A stretch of DNA of 64,000 nt. Source: Colius striatus. Lineage: Eukaryota; Chordata; Aves; Coliiformes; Coliidae. A model generated the notes under the pieces. That model had not been told where the DNA came from. It ran no database searches and worked only from the letters and a program-made list of their open reading frames with translations. This document shows, piece after piece, positions 40,901 through 51,359 of the stretch. The stretch lies in the NCBI RefSeq assembly GCF_028858725.1, contig NC_084767.1:18925895-18989894 (forward strand), given 5' to 3'. The number at the start of each line of letters is the position of its first letter. Positions within the stretch are counted from its first letter, which is position 1. The position numbers and the translations under genes were made by a program.

Positions 40901-43271
40901 AGTCTCCAGGGGTTGAAGCCAATCTCTCTCACAAACACTACATTCACAAAAACAAAGCTGGTCCTGAGCACTGCTGGTGAGATTCTGCTGCCTTAGAGGC
41001 AGCTTTCTACGGGTGAGCTTCCTTTCATTTGCTTTTGTTGGTCATTTCCAATAGCAGCACTTCAAGGGAACTTTACTGTTCTGGAGACAGAGGCATTCTG
41101 GAGGACTGCACAAGGGACACATGCATTCGGGGAGTTTTGAAAAAACATTATCCAAACCTAAGGGTCACTACATTCCAGGATGTCAGTGTCAGCTGGACAC
41201 TTATAAACAGCTTCATCAATCTGAATAGTGTGACCTATTGTGTATCAAAAATCTCCTTCAAAGGCTCTTTCAACATTACTTTCCCCTGCAGATACAAACA
41301 GCTGGTAAAAACAAATGAATTTACCATCACCTCTTCTTGATAGTAATGAGCTATTCCCACCCAGACTTTATGCCCAGAAAACTGAGGCACCATGATACAA
41401 AACAGCACCAAGCTGTACACACAGCAGAAATCACAACTCGGAATACCTTTCCACGATGCTGCTACAGGAACAGCATCAGAGCTGAGATGGTGTGCTGGCA
41501 GCTGGTCATCCGCCCTCCAGCAAATGCAAAAGCATGATGTTGGTCTCCCAGATCCATGGTTCCAGGAGAATGGCAAACTCATCCAAAGGTGAAGCTCAAC
41601 AGATCACTAGGTCTACTGAGACTGCAGAGCCTTACAAACTCACCTAACTCCCTGCACAAAGTAAGAAGAATTTCTTCTAACAGAGCTAGGTGCTGGAGCC
41701 CAGTCACTTCACCTGGGTGCCCAAATGAGAGCTAAGCACCTTCAGTAACCCTTCCCCCTTCCTTTTTTAAATAAAGGTGACAGAGCACTGACAACCAGTG
41801 CACCAAGCACTCAAGTACCCCCACACCAAAGAATACACAATTGAAATTTCATTTTCTTCCAGGCCAGGCAATATTTTTGGTTCCTGTAACAGCTGCAAAA
41901 ACCTTCAGAAACGCCAGCAGACACATCAAATTAAAAATATTTACATATATACAAACGCAGAAAGCCTTGCAAGACAGTTACAGAACTCCTACTCCCTTCC
42001 ACTGGGGTTTTAATTTGATCCCCTCTCCCCAGAGCCTACAAGCATTTGCTTTCTTAAATAGGAGCCCACAATCAACTTTCCTTTATGTAAAGTTTTTAGT
42101 AAGTCACAGCCTTGCAAATTCATTCTTGAGCTGGAAACTTTTGGGCCAAGATTCAAAGAAATGAAGTAGAGTTTGAGATTCTTGGCAAAAAGTAGTTTAC
42201 AGAGAAAACAGTAGCAGGGACTTGTTTGTGCTCAAACGGCATGCCTATAATTCAGACAACCACCACTGCTGTTCCCATTTATTTAGCAATATCACACCAG
42301 ACATTTTTGACTTTTGAGAGCCACGCTACGCTATTTAATGTGGTAAGCATATTTTTAGCTCTGAAGGGCTACAAGACGCGTCATTGAGCTATTTGATCAG
42401 AACAGCCTTCCAACGACAACAAAAAATTCGAGCCCTAGACAAAGAATAGTTTTGAGCCGACACAGATTTTAGCCAGATTGACTTCCGATAGCAGTTATAC
42501 AACATGTGAGCTGCAGCGAGGCGGCGGTGCACAGGTCACGCTCCATATTTGCTGTACAGCATTCTTCATACATTGGCTCAGTTAGCCTCAAGGGTTTGCT
42601 TTACCCGTGTTTGAATCACTGTGTGTCTCAGAGTATTATATACACACCGTTAAGTTACTCGCTGTTGCAAAGTGTTTGGACACCAGTGGTATGTAAACAA
42701 TTCTTATTTAGGAAGGTCTGACCCCATTTCTTCCCGCCCCTCTTTGCGGGGTACTTTATGCCTGCACACACAGGAATATGCGATAACCTTTGCGAGCATC
42801 CCGGACACCCACGGAGGAGTCGCGAAAGGTTTGCGTTGCCGGTTTCAGCAGCAGACCGAGCACCGAGGCCTCCGAGCCTCCCAGTCTGCCGTGACCGCAG
42901 CCCACGGCTGCCGGACCTGCCCGCAAGGACTCTCCCCATAGCCCGCCGGCTTCGACCTTCTCTCTCCCTGGAGCTCCCCCCGCCCCGCCGCCGCCAGCCG
43001 CCTGCCGGCTCCGCCGCGCCCGGCTCCCCGCTGGCCGCGGACACGCGAGAGCTGCGGGCAGCGGCCGTGCGCATGGGGCCGGCGCCCGGCCCCACCGCCG
43101 CCGGCCCCACCGCCGCCGGCCCCACCGCCGCCGGCCCCACCGCCGGCTGCGCTTCCATTCCACCCGCCTCCCGCGGCAGCAAACGCGAGCCGCGTGCCCG
43201 AGGAGCCGCGCGCAGGGGAGCGGGGCCGCCCCGCTGCTCACCGAGAAGCGCTCCAGGTCGGTGGCGGCCAT
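10956..43271 (-). CDS. SEPTIN8: Septin-8 (SEPTIN6-group septin), ten-exon gene
   Basis: Septins are GTP-binding proteins that assemble into hetero-oligomeric filaments at the cell cortex, on membranes and along actin and microtubules; SEPTIN8 belongs to the SEPTIN6 group (6, 8, 10, 11, 14), known for little or no GTP hydrolysis. The joined exons encode 427 residues. The P-loop GETGIGKS is at 49-56, the G3 motif DAVGFGD at 101-107, and the G4 motif AKAD at 184-187. The septin-unique element covers roughly 235-300 and a charged coiled coil runs from about 320 to 410, ending in DKDKKN. All exon phases match (30, 115, 196, 187, 162, 97, 169, 133 and 191 nt, then exon 10). SEPTIN8 is preferred to SEPTIN6 or SEPTIN11 from the N-terminus [10 protein letters not shown], the wording around the P-loop, and SOWAHA as neighbour. 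The length matches the short human isoform of about 429 residues. No frameshift or lost motif is seen. Confidence 0.95.
10960..13414 (-). other. SEPTIN8: SEPTIN8 intron 9
   Basis: A 2.4-kb intron if exon 10 is correctly placed. Human SEPTIN8 has an alternative tail with a pair of cysteines here or further downstream; I looked for such a tail on the minus strand and found none. A moderately GC-rich block at about 11700-11960 is unexplained and has open frames on both strands but no recognisable product. Confidence 0.5.
13415..13605 (-). CDS. SEPTIN8: SEPTIN8 exon 9 (coiled coil, second half)
   Basis: Encodes residues 364-426 plus two bases of codon 427: [18 protein letters not shown]... to [10 protein letters not shown]. 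The acceptor is CATCAG. The donor GTAAGT is optimal. If it is not used, codon 427 becomes AAG (Lys) and the next codon is a TAA made from the donor itself (13411-13413), so reading into the intron also gives a 427-residue protein. Confidence 0.94.
13606..14511 (-). other. SEPTIN8: SEPTIN8 intron 8, with CR1 relic
   Basis: A 0.9-kb intron. The only recognisable content is an old CR1 fragment at about 13884-14140, described separately, and a short (TG)n run near 14385-14397. Confidence 0.85.
13884..14140 (-). mobile_element. Old CR1 LINE 3' fragment
   Basis: Read on the minus strand this matches the 3' coding end and UTR of CR1: plus-strand phrases such as GGGCAGCCTGTGCCAG, and the stretch around AGCCTCCTCTTCTCCAG, are typical. 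It is diverged and has no open frame, so it is older than the copies at 57-64 kb. It has the same orientation as SEPTIN8. Confidence 0.75.
14512..14644 (-). CDS. SEPTIN8: SEPTIN8 exon 8 (coiled coil, first half)
   Basis: Encodes the end of Ser319 through Glu363. After [17 protein letters not shown] it is almost wholly charged heptad-like sequence, the start of the C-terminal coiled coil used for septin pairing. Acceptor CCCTAG, donor GTGGGT. Phase 2 in, phase 0 out. Confidence 0.94.
14898..15066 (-). CDS. SEPTIN8: SEPTIN8 exon 7
   Basis: Encodes the rest of Val263 through the first two bases of Ser319: [15 protein letters not shown], then [14 protein letters not shown], the end of the GTP-binding domain and septin-unique element. 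Acceptor CATCAG, donor GTGAGC. Phase 1 in, phase 2 out. Confidence 0.95.
15067..15407 (-). other. SEPTIN8: SEPTIN8 intron 6
   Basis: A short 341-base intron with nothing recognisable inside. Confidence 0.9.
15408..15504 (-). CDS. SEPTIN8: SEPTIN8 exon 6 (septin-unique element)
   Basis: Encodes residues 231-262 plus one base of Val263: [14 protein letters not shown]... RQYPWGVVQ, a strongly conserved septin stretch. Acceptor TTTCAG, donor GTAAGG. Phase 0 in, phase 1 out. Confidence 0.95.
15505..16940 (-). other. SEPTIN8: SEPTIN8 intron 5
   Basis: A 1.4-kb intron without any recognised repeat or exon. The half next to exon 5 is AT-rich, the half next to exon 6 GC-richer. Confidence 0.9.
16941..17102 (-). 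CDS. SEPTIN8: SEPTIN8 exon 5 (G4 motif)
   Basis: Encodes residues 177-230, [12 protein letters not shown]... to INSVMN. AKAD at 184-187 is the guanine-specificity motif. The acceptor is CTGTAG, and the (TTCC)n tract begins only a few bases upstream of it. The donor is GTGAGT. Both phases are 0. Confidence 0.95.
17103..21998 (-). other. SEPTIN8: SEPTIN8 intron 4
   Basis: A 4.9-kb intron. Its 3' end is occupied by the (TTCC)n tract next to the exon 5 acceptor. The remainder shows no named repeat or exon. Confidence 0.9.
17110..17281. repeat. (GGAA)n / (TTCC)n microsatellite, about 43 units
   Basis: Tetranucleotide array about 172 bases long, almost perfect, with one interruption (an AAAG unit) near 17143-17149. 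On the SEPTIN8 sense strand it is pure C and T and ends within a few bases of the exon 5 acceptor. Length is likely to vary between individuals, and assembly length may be unreliable. Confidence 0.98.
21999..22185 (-). CDS. SEPTIN8: SEPTIN8 exon 4
   Basis: Encodes the last base of Ser114 through Lys176: [20 protein letters not shown]... to MKKLDSK, the conserved segment before G4. The acceptor is TTTTAG and the donor GTAAAG. Phase 2 in, phase 0 out. Confidence 0.95.
22186..22844 (-). other. SEPTIN8: SEPTIN8 intron 3, GC-AG type
   Basis: A 659-base intron whose first six bases are GCAGGT and whose end is TTTTAG. GC-AG introns are a known minor class spliced by the major spliceosome. Nothing else is recognised inside. 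Confidence 0.85.
22845..23040 (-). CDS. SEPTIN8: SEPTIN8 exon 3 (P-loop and switch II)
   Basis: Encodes Gly49 to the first two bases of Ser114. It carries the P-loop GETGIGKS and the DAVGFGD G3 motif, then QINKDES. Acceptor TTCCTAG. The reading frame requires the exon to end in ...GATGAAAG directly before GCAGGT, so the donor is GC, not GT. The only nearby GT, four bases further on, would shift the frame and give an early stop. Confidence 0.93.
23041..26530 (-). other. SEPTIN8: SEPTIN8 intron 2
   Basis: A 3.5-kb intron. It contains an imperfect 43-bp tandem duplication at about 25008-25092; otherwise I see nothing recognisable. Confidence 0.9.
25008..25092. repeat. Imperfect tandem duplication, period 43 bp
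   Basis: AAACAGCCTTCTG occurs at 25008 and again at 25051, and each copy is followed by a related C-rich stretch and CAGGCAG. The copies differ at several bases. Confidence 0.75.
26531..26645 (-). CDS. SEPTIN8: SEPTIN8 exon 2
   Basis: Encodes residues 11-48 plus the first base of Gly49. It starts [11 protein letters not shown] and ends at NILCV, the beta strand leading into the P-loop. The acceptor is CTACCAG and the donor GTGAGC. Phase 0 in, phase 1 out. The start differs slightly from human, where two extra residues precede LSLGG. Confidence 0.95.
28953..29013. repeat. Two-copy imperfect tandem repeat
   Basis: Two adjacent copies share GCAAGGCTGCATT preceded by a GGCYCCAGCT block; the first copy has an AT-rich insert of several bases. 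Confidence 0.65.
33170..33290 (-). mobile_element. MIR-like ancient SINE relic
   Basis: The minus strand reads a degraded match to the MIR core as I remember it: TCTGACACTG, then GGGCAAGT, then CTCAGTTTACTTGTGAAATG followed by ACAATAA. Order and spacing fit, divergence is high. A library search would be needed to confirm the family. Confidence 0.4.
39363..39375. repeat. Run of 13 G
   Basis: An uninterrupted mononucleotide G tract, continuing into a G-rich 40-base stretch on the plus strand. It is prone to sequencing and replication slippage. Confidence 0.9.
40821..40862. repeat. Exact 21-bp tandem duplication
   Basis: Two identical 21-base units beginning TGCAGACCAAGCC stand side by side without a mismatch, suggesting a recent slippage event. 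Confidence 0.9.
43088..43146. repeat. 15-bp GC-rich tandem array, nearly four units
   Basis: The unit GGCCCCACCGCCGCC repeats three times exactly and a fourth time almost completely. It lies in intron 1 about 95 bases past the exon 1 donor. On the SEPTIN8 sense strand it is G-rich, with GGGG and GGCGGCGG runs. Confidence 0.9.
43242..43271 (-). CDS. SEPTIN8: SEPTIN8 exon 1, coding part
   Basis: Encodes residues 1-10, [10 protein letters not shown], identical to the mammalian SEPTIN8 start as I know it. The ATG at 43269-43271 is followed by G at +4. The exon ends in phase 0 at a donor reading GTGAGC. It lies inside a CpG island, as expected of a widely expressed gene. Confidence 0.93.
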
Positions 43272-43649
43272 GGCCGGGGCTGGCGCGGCGCCGGCGGCGG
43301 GAGCGCGGCTCTCCCCGCCGCGGGTGGATGCGGCTGAATGGATCCAATATGGCCACTTCCTGGAAACTCCCCTCCGCCCGCCACAGGCACCGCCCGGCCG
43401 CCCGCCCGACCCACCGGGGGGGACCAGGGGACGGGCACCGGCCGCGGCCGGCCCCGCGCAGCCCGACCCCTCCCCCGGCCGGGCAGGCGGGAGGCCGGGC
43501 GGGGAGCGGGCTGGCTTCGGCCCGGCCCCCTCCCCCCGCCTCCGGCCCGGCCCCCGCCTCGCCGCGAAGTCGGGGCTGGCCGCGGGACTCGCGACCCCGG
43601 GAGTCCCCGCACCTCCCCTGACAGGGGCCAGCTGCAGGCGGGGGTGTGG

Positions 43650-46600
43650 CGGGGTGTGAGGGACGAGGACATGGCACTGGTGGTATTCTGCAGATGAAGA
43701 GGGCTCCGAGACAGGCGCACGGCATCACACACATCAGTTTGTGATGTGGAAGCGCCAGGAGCAGCCTCTGCGGGATTCGGAGGGTGCACACAGCTATAGA
43801 GAGACCCGCTGCCCCAGCTCAAGAAGCTTCTCAGGTGTTCAGCGTCCCGGAAGGCCATCAGGTACCAGCGGGCAGCAGCAGCACCTCTGCACCGAAGTGC
43901 CGCTGCCACACACGAGGGTCTGAGCCGGGATGCCGAGAAAGCTCGTGGCCATGACACTGCCTGTGTTCCTGGTACGTTAAAGTAGGCAGCAGAAGACTGT
44001 CGTGTCTTTCTTCGTCGCTCCTTCCCACATGAAGCACAACACCCTTCCCATCACCGGCACCCCCAGTTTCTGTAACCCACAAAGGCGTCAGTATTTCACA
44101 AGCTGTCAGCACCGAGCAAAGTTTCTCTTGCTTTCTGGTGCCCTCTGCCGCAGTGCACCCAGCAAGGAGCTCTCCCTCCACAGCCGTGCATTCTCCGTCA
44201 CTGCACCAGACCTGCGCCTCTCCTCTGCCTGCTGCCCTGGCTCTGTCTTAGGCTTTCTCCAGTCTTTCTATCAGCCACTGTGTCTTTGTCTTTTCTCCTC
44301 ATCCTCTCTCTTTGGAGAAATGCAGACCTCCCGTTGGAGAGCTGAGTTTGGGCAGAGATCAAATACTTCTCCCTACGACACCGTGTGGGGAAGGGGCTGT
44401 TGATGACCACTTTGAACTCCCAAAAGGACAAGCCCTTTTGCACCTCACAACACATCAGAGCCAGAGAAAAGCTACTGCCTGTGCAAAAGGGCAGTGGTTC
44501 CTACACAGCTCCTGAAGGCACAGCAGAAATCCCCTCAGCAGCTCCGGACATGCACACTCAGCCCTCTGTTGTTGGATACACATCTGCTCAGCTGAGCTGC
44601 TCCTCAGACACCATCCTCAAGGTTGCACACACCAGCTATGGGGACTGTAAAGAATCCAAGGTAACTGAGCACAGCCTGAGTCTTGATGGTCCCTTCTCCA
44701 GGCAGGGCCAGAACCTGCTGTCCCACCTTTGCTGTTGTTGCTGCGTTGTCTTTCAAGCACCTGAATTTCCCCAAATGATGCTAAGATGTGGGATGCCAAG
44801 ATCACCACACAATGTAACCACCTCCCAGGGTACAAGGGAGAGCTTACCTGGAGTGGCTCTGCCCCGGAGACTCTCCCTTCTCTACTCAAGTGCTCCTAGA
44901 TCAGCTCCAGCATCCTGGAGAAGAGTGAGACACAAATACAGTCCTTACCTAATGATGCTACAGCTCCAAGCCCCACCTCAATTACTAGGAAACAGTGAGC
45001 AACTCTGCTTAGGCCCCATTTCCAGTTATTTTTCAAAGGGTTTGCCAAATTCAAACCTTTTGGCAAGATAAGGAAAAGGAAAGATACCCAATATGTCAGT
45101 TCCTTTCATTCATCGCCCACAAAAGCACAGTCCCTGGGGACCTCTAAAGCAGGACTTAAGTATTCAAAGACAACCAAATTAAAACTGGAGCTATGTTCCA
45201 TTACAATACACACTGAGCTGCATTCAGTAGGAACTTCTAGCTTCTCCCATACCTGTTATTCGTGGTCTTAACAAAGGTCTCTTGCTCCCGCAGCAACATG
45301 AAAAATGAGACCAGGCTGTGCTGATGGGCAGGAGTTGCTGTGTGACGGCAGGTGTGCAAGATCCTGTGTTACATCTCCACGTCTTTGATTCTTCCCAAAA
45401 CTCCACCTGCTGCAGGAGCTCTAGAAAGCACCGTCCATCCAAGAAGAGGCCTGGGCTTAGGCTGGAGAAATAAAACAGGATATGAAAATCGAATATGGAC
45501 AATTGAAGGGAGGGAGCAAGGGTTACCAAATACAAGTGCTTAGCGGGACTGGAGAGTAGGAAGAAGGCTGTATTCTCCCTTTAAGCAATTTCAAGGCATT
45601 TTCTGAGAAGGTCTTACAGAAGTGATCTGCTTTTTGAAATATAATAAACCTAGTGCAGGTCAGAAGAGCTGTTCTCTGTCCTTCCTGAGTGGGCTGCCTA
45701 TGACCACATTCATTCTGCTAACCCACATAGTAGTTCTGGCTAAAGATATGTTGCAAACATGTTCTATTTCTCAAAAAAAAAAAAAAGGCATTGCAGAACA
45801 CCATCTGTTAATTTATTTCCTTGGGTGACCAAAAATGACAAAAAAAAAATCCCACCCCAGCCTTGTTGCTGTCAGAGGCAGAGCTCTCTGTTACCGCTGC
45901 CTCGTGCTAGAGCTGCAGGGGCAGCAGAGCTGGCCGGCTGCTCTGCGGCGTTACAGCAGCATCCCTCTCCTCCTGCAGCCCTGGGGTAAGCATGCTGAAC
46001 CTTTTAGTCACTTACCCCCTGTGAGATGTGAGGTGTTCCTGCAGACCAGATACTCCCTTTGCCATCTTGTTTCTTTGGCTGAATCCCAGAGGTTCTCCTG
46101 TTCTCCCTGGCTCCTTCAGCAAATCTGGGAAGCTAAAATCTGGTACTTCTGGTGTACAGATGAGAGTAGAATAGTTTATATAGAAGCAGTGTTAACTTTC
46201 CAGGCCACTTTTATATATAAAAAATAAGGAAAAATAGATTAAAAGGTTTAAAAGTTTGGGAGTTTGTTTTATTTTACAGGCAAGCTTAGGAGTCCTGATC
46301 CAAGGCAATGTAAAACTCTCGTTGGACACATACTGAAATGCCATTCTGCCAGGTTCTTTGAGATAAGTGATTGACTTAGATTCGGTAAGAGCTCTTTTCC
46401 CTGCCAATAAAGTGCACAATGTAACAACATAAAGCTCAGGTGCAAAGAATCACAGCACAAAAGAAATTCTGAGTCACTGCAACAGATCAAGGGACAAGGC
46501 TGGCTCCCTGACTGAGCTGTGCTAGAGACCTGCTGCAGCTGGAGTCCCCTCTCCCTTGCTGGGGCAGATCTCCTGACGAGAGAACATGTAAAAGCTCAGT

Positions 46601-48834
46601 TATTTTTAAACACCTCATTATTTCAAAAAGCACACTATTTCTAATTCCAGTTCAAAGGCAATCCTGCTAATTTCAAAAGCTTCAGATGCAGAAAAACTGC
46701 TTCAAGAGTAGAGAATTGGATTTGGTGACTCCTTTAGCTGCTAAGGCATGTTAAGCAAATTATTCCTAATGGCTCAGGAATTAAGCATACATTATGGTAG
46801 AGCTGGATGTTCCTACAAGGATTTTAAGCTCTGTGGAGTATTTGTACCTGCTAAATCCATAATGAATTTAGGATGAGCTTTGAATTTTCAACAGAGGAAG
46901 AGCTTGGGTAGAGAATTCAAAGGACTGGAGAGGCACAAATGTGTCCCTGGAATCTCTTTGCCCTGTAGGGAGGAAGGAAAAGCTCCTGGCTGCATGGATC
47001 CAGGTGACAATGCAGTAGCAGAGTTCTGAGGCTGGGAGAGGAGTCACTTGTTCATGTTGTGACCCTGAGGTACAAGCAATGAAAGTGGAAAGAAGTAAAT
47101 ACAATCACAGGCCTTTTACTTCCCCCACAGCCACAGTGAGCAAGTGATCACCCTACCTGTCACAGGAAAGCAGCAGCAAGGCCTTCTGAAAATGGCTGCA
47201 ACTTTCAGGGCTGAGTGAAAATCCTTGATCTTCAAATCCAGATGGTGCAGATAAACAGAATTCTTTCATGTTTTTCAACAGGGGCCAAAAGAAGCAGCGT
47301 ACTGTTAACTACCCATTTCTCACGTGTCCTCCTGGGGATCCTTAGAAATCAAATGGTTTCACAGGTACTCTTTTTGCAGCACCACCACCGAGCACCTTAT
47401 GAAACTTTCACACTGACAAACTTGGACTTTCCAGACACTCCTACAAGAGTGCTATGCTTCTAAGCTGAAAGTCAGGAGGAGATGTAGGCCCTCTGTGCAC
47501 TAAGTGGGATGGCAGGAAACAGACTCCAAATTTCCCTTCCTCATCACATTAAAGGACATTTTTACTACACTGTACCTCATGCCAAGTCTGCCTGATCCTG
47601 CTAGAATCCCAACAAGTTCACAGGCATCATCTGAAAACCAGAGGATGTTTGGAGTGAGCCCTTGCATCATTTGTCTGGAACAAGCAATATTAAATCAACA
47701 CAGACTCTGAGGTACTTGGAAGACTGCATTTGAATGGTTGCTGTTGAGAAACAACATCCAACCCATTTACTGAGGTCCTTGAGTTATAGTTGAACCTTGT
47801 TTATTTATGAGAAAATGCCTTTTATCTGCAAATAATCTTCCTCCTCCCCCCCACCTCAGCCCTTCACAGACTTTTGCTCAATTGTTTATCTATGGAAGGT
47901 TACTGTGTTTCTCCATGGAACAAAGGAAGAGCTCTTTTCCTTCACAATGCATGCTCTTTGTTTCACATGAAAATATCAACAAGGAAACTGGAAAACCATG
48001 GGCTTTGTCATCCTATTTATTCTGTGATCCCTGATTTCATTTCTGAGGAAAATAAGTTTTCTTGAGGTACAAATCCCATCTGTAGTGAATGGCATCGAAG
48101 CTTCACCTTTCTGCAAAGTAGCAGCACCCCGTCCAACTGAGGCAACCCCTCACGTGTCCTCTTTCTTCCTCTGTTGCTTCCAGCCTGGCACCTTACCTTC
48201 CCTGTGGCTCCGAGAGTATCATGTGGGAATGAGCAAGACTTGGGATACCATCTCCGTTTTTGAAGTGTCAGGAGAAACTTCTTTGGTCTGACTAGATGCT
48301 TTGCTTGGTCTCCCAGTTTATTTCCTGGGTTTGTGTAGGGTGGTTAATGACAGTCATATAACCTTTACCTTCCTCTCCTGAGAGGCAGGAAAAGTCCCCG
48401 GGCTCTCTCTGCAGTTTACTATGCTGTGATGTTGATAGTTTGAAAGTCTGTTTGAAAGTCTTTTTCCTCATGGGAAAGGTAACTCTCCTGCGTCACACAG
48501 TTATAAATAGAGGCCAGTTCTCTATGGCTTAGGATGCAGAACTACCAAACTGCAATATTTTTGTTTAAAAATGTAGTAGAAAATTAATTTAATCATGGGT
48601 TTCTGTATGTTGTTCTTGTCCCAGACAGCAAATTAAAAATATCAAGATGGTTGGTTTGGAATCTCCTACGAAGCAGCCCACAGTATTCTCTAAATAGCCC
48701 CACAAAAATATACTTGCTTCGTAGGTTTTTGGTGACAAAGAGGCAAAACTTCTCATGCTTTTTAAGGCTGGAAATTTCAGATGACTGATGAGCATAACAT
48801 CTATAATGCTCCAGGCTTTTATTATCTATATGAG
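43650..48834. other. Intergenic stretch between the divergent genes, left part
   Basis: No exon, RNA gene or named repeat is recognised. Open frames are scattered over both strands without splice partners or similarity. Confidence 0.6.
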
Positions 48835-49018
48835 GGTGACAGAGCCCTGGCACAGGCTGCCCAGGGAGGTCGTGGAGTCTCCTTCCTTGGAGGTCTTCAA
48901 GACCCGCCTGGATGCGATCCTGGGCGACCTGATCTAGGTGGACCTGCTCTGCAGGGAGGTTGGACTAGATGATCTTTAAAGGTCCCTTCCAACCCCTACC
49001 ATTCTATGATTCTATGAT
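48835..49018 (+). mobile_element. CR1 LINE, 5'-truncated 3' end
   Basis: The plus strand shows the CR1 3' UTR: TGGCACAGGCTGCCCAGGGA, then GGACTAGATGATCTTTAAAG, then CCTTCCAACC and the ATTCTATG repeats that end avian CR1. About 185 bases survive, a typical short insertion. There is no coding capacity. Confidence 0.95.
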
Positions 49019-51355
49019 ATTAATACAATTCATTCAGGCAGCTTAATTTCTGCTGCATGGTCTGATCAGAATACAATCTGCACTCAGTAAACTAAGAGGA
49101 GCTCACTGCAATCTGGTGTTCAGCCTGAAAGGTGGTCAACCAGAGGGCATCAACAGATAAAAAGGGAAGGTTGGCAAACAGGATGTACCTCATGCTGTGG
49201 TCTGGAAATGTTATGGAGGATTATCCAGAAGTGGTGTCTCCTTCCTAATTACAGAAAGTATAGGACTACCCTAACACCCACTGACGGACTGTGGAAAGGA
49301 GCACACCCACATGGCACGGGCTGCCCACAAAGGATGAAGGGACAGGCAGTTGGATGCATCATTGGAAAATTACCTGGGGAAAGAGCTCCTTGCGTCAGGG
49401 CAGTTAAACAAGAGCAACCAGTTCGTGCTTGGCATGGCATGAGGTGCACTCGCAGACGTCCTCCCTCCTCTTCCACGACCTTCTGAGGATGTGCCATGCT
49501 GCTCTGCACGAATGCCAGGACCTGCAGTGAAGAACAATCTCAGTAACATCCCTCCTTCGCAACCCTGACCCAATACCCTGAGAGGTGATGTGACCTTGGT
49601 GACCCATGGGTTGCCCACTTGCATGCTGAGCAGTGAGGCTTCCTGGGAGCCTGCCCGGTGCATGGAGATCCCTCTGCAGGGGGCTGGGCAAAAAACAAGA
49701 GGGATTTGATGGCACCTTCACGAGTGTCCAGGGATACATGGGTGCAGGAGTTGATGCCTGAGCAGGCATGGATGGAGCGTAGCACCTCTCTGCCAGCACC
49801 CACAGAATCACCCTCCGCGCAGTGCTGAGCCTGAGGACATACTCAGCAGCACTGGAACCATTTCGAGCAATAGAAGCAACTTCTTCCTTAACATTTGATT
49901 TTTAAAAGAGCTTATTCTTCTCAGTTACTTTCCCTCCTCCTCTCACTCATTTGCAGATATGAACTATAATCCCAGGGTACAGTTGAAAGTTCTCAATGCA
50001 AAAAGCACAGATTACTGAGGTTTTCTTATGCTTGGAATAGACTCCAGTAAGGAAAAGAAACCAGCAGTGAAAGCACATCATAGCAAGTAATGTTCAGATG
50101 CATAGCTGGTATTAGCTCTCTTCAGTAGGCTGGGCAGAACTATGGCGATGCCATAAGCTAAAAAGCATTCCTAATACAAGAGAACACAAGTGGCTGCCTC
50201 AGCACAGGACGAGGCTGTTGTGTATACCACGTGAAAAGGCAGTAATAAGAGGTGTGTGGTTCCCGCAGAAATACTGAATTGCTACAAACAGCATGAAGAT
50301 TACATGCTCTTATGCGAAAGAACATTAGAGTAGCAAAATGACTTTGAGGAACTGGCTCAGCGCCAGCTTGTTAGCAAGAGATAAAATAGCTTTTCAGATT
50401 TGCACAAAGATGGAGAGAGAAGGAGAAAGATTGCCGAAGGAAGACTCGTGGGAAGCGGCTCTTACACCACCAGTAAAAGGTGTGAAGAAGCAGACGGGAG
50501 GTCAGCATCAACAAGAGCAGAGAGAGATGAGCTGCACGGGGATTGATGCACCTCGAGTTGCCTTCAAAATGGAGACTTTGGCACAGGTTGATACTCCATT
50601 TTATTCAAGTTCTAAGACAGTGAAAATCAACCCAAATCTATTTTCTGCTTTCTTATCCATCCTTCTACAGACAGCCACTTTTATCTCTTCATAGCACACT
50701 GGCTCTGTTGCTCTTTTCCTAGAAAAATTGTTCAGTCATTCAAGAATCAATTTACAGATCTCAATTTGCAACTCAGTGGAGGAAAAAAAGAAGTTTGCAG
50801 GCTGAATGCCATACCTCCAGGAGGTCCTCAGTCCTACTCCTTCACCTGGGGAAAGGCATGTGTCTGGGATTGTTTTTCTCCCTGTGGAGTAGAGAACAAT
50901 AAGAATATTAAATGTTTAACCAGAAGTAATTGATATTGTGGCAAAGACAGCTTCTATCTTTGTAAAAGAGACGCTCTCTCCTCTCTAATGTATAGAGGAA
51001 TAGATGCAGGCATGTTGTAAAGATTTCATCATTTACATGGATACACATGCACACTGTAGATGCAATAGAGATAAAAGACATACAGATAATAGGTATTATA
51101 ATACATGTAGCACCACATAAACTTGACGTATTTCAGACGACTGACCCATCCACCCATCCTCTAACTTATTTTGTGGCACGAGACTCTAACCCAGCACCGC
51201 AGAACACCAGAGGCTCCGCTGGGCACGGAGACCTGACGTCGCAGAGTGATTCCTCCCTAAAGCTGCACCACTTGTACTGAAACAGAAACCCCCAACCGTT
51301 TTAGGAAGTTGGGGGAGGAGTAAATCGATGAAGTGTTCGCCGCTGCCTGACGAGC
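49019..51355. other. Intergenic stretch upstream of SOWAHA
   Basis: The block at about 49250-49830 is GC-richer than its flanks and open in several frames, longest 135 codons on the minus strand. None resembles a family I know. The rest is AT-rich and featureless. Confidence 0.5.
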
Positions 51356-51359
51356 CTCC

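Larger units (their letters stand above)
26646..43241 (-). other. SEPTIN8: SEPTIN8 intron 1
   Basis: A 16.6-kb first intron. Long first introns often hold regulatory elements, but I can name none from sequence alone. Contents I can support are a MIR-like SINE relic (33170-33290), a two-copy repeat (28953-29013), a 13-G run (39363-39375), an exact 21-bp duplication (40821-40862) and, beside exon 1, a 15-bp GC-rich array (43088-43146). No other coding exon was found. Confidence 0.85.
42870..43640. promoter_or_regulatory. SEPTIN8: CpG island and promoter of SEPTIN8
   Basis: G+C and CpG density rise sharply over this stretch, which spans exon 1. On the SEPTIN8 strand, 70-95 bases upstream of the ATG, an ETS-type CAGGAAGTG is followed at once by CCATATTGG, which contains an inverted CCAAT box. 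No TATA box is seen. The transcription start is not determined; it probably lies within about 100 bases upstream of 43271. Confidence 0.65.

Noticed and set aside
42655-43957. Long open frames on both strands around SEPTIN8 exon 1 (up to 378 codons)
   Set aside because: CpG-island composition explains them. Only the ten codons of exon 1 match a known protein.
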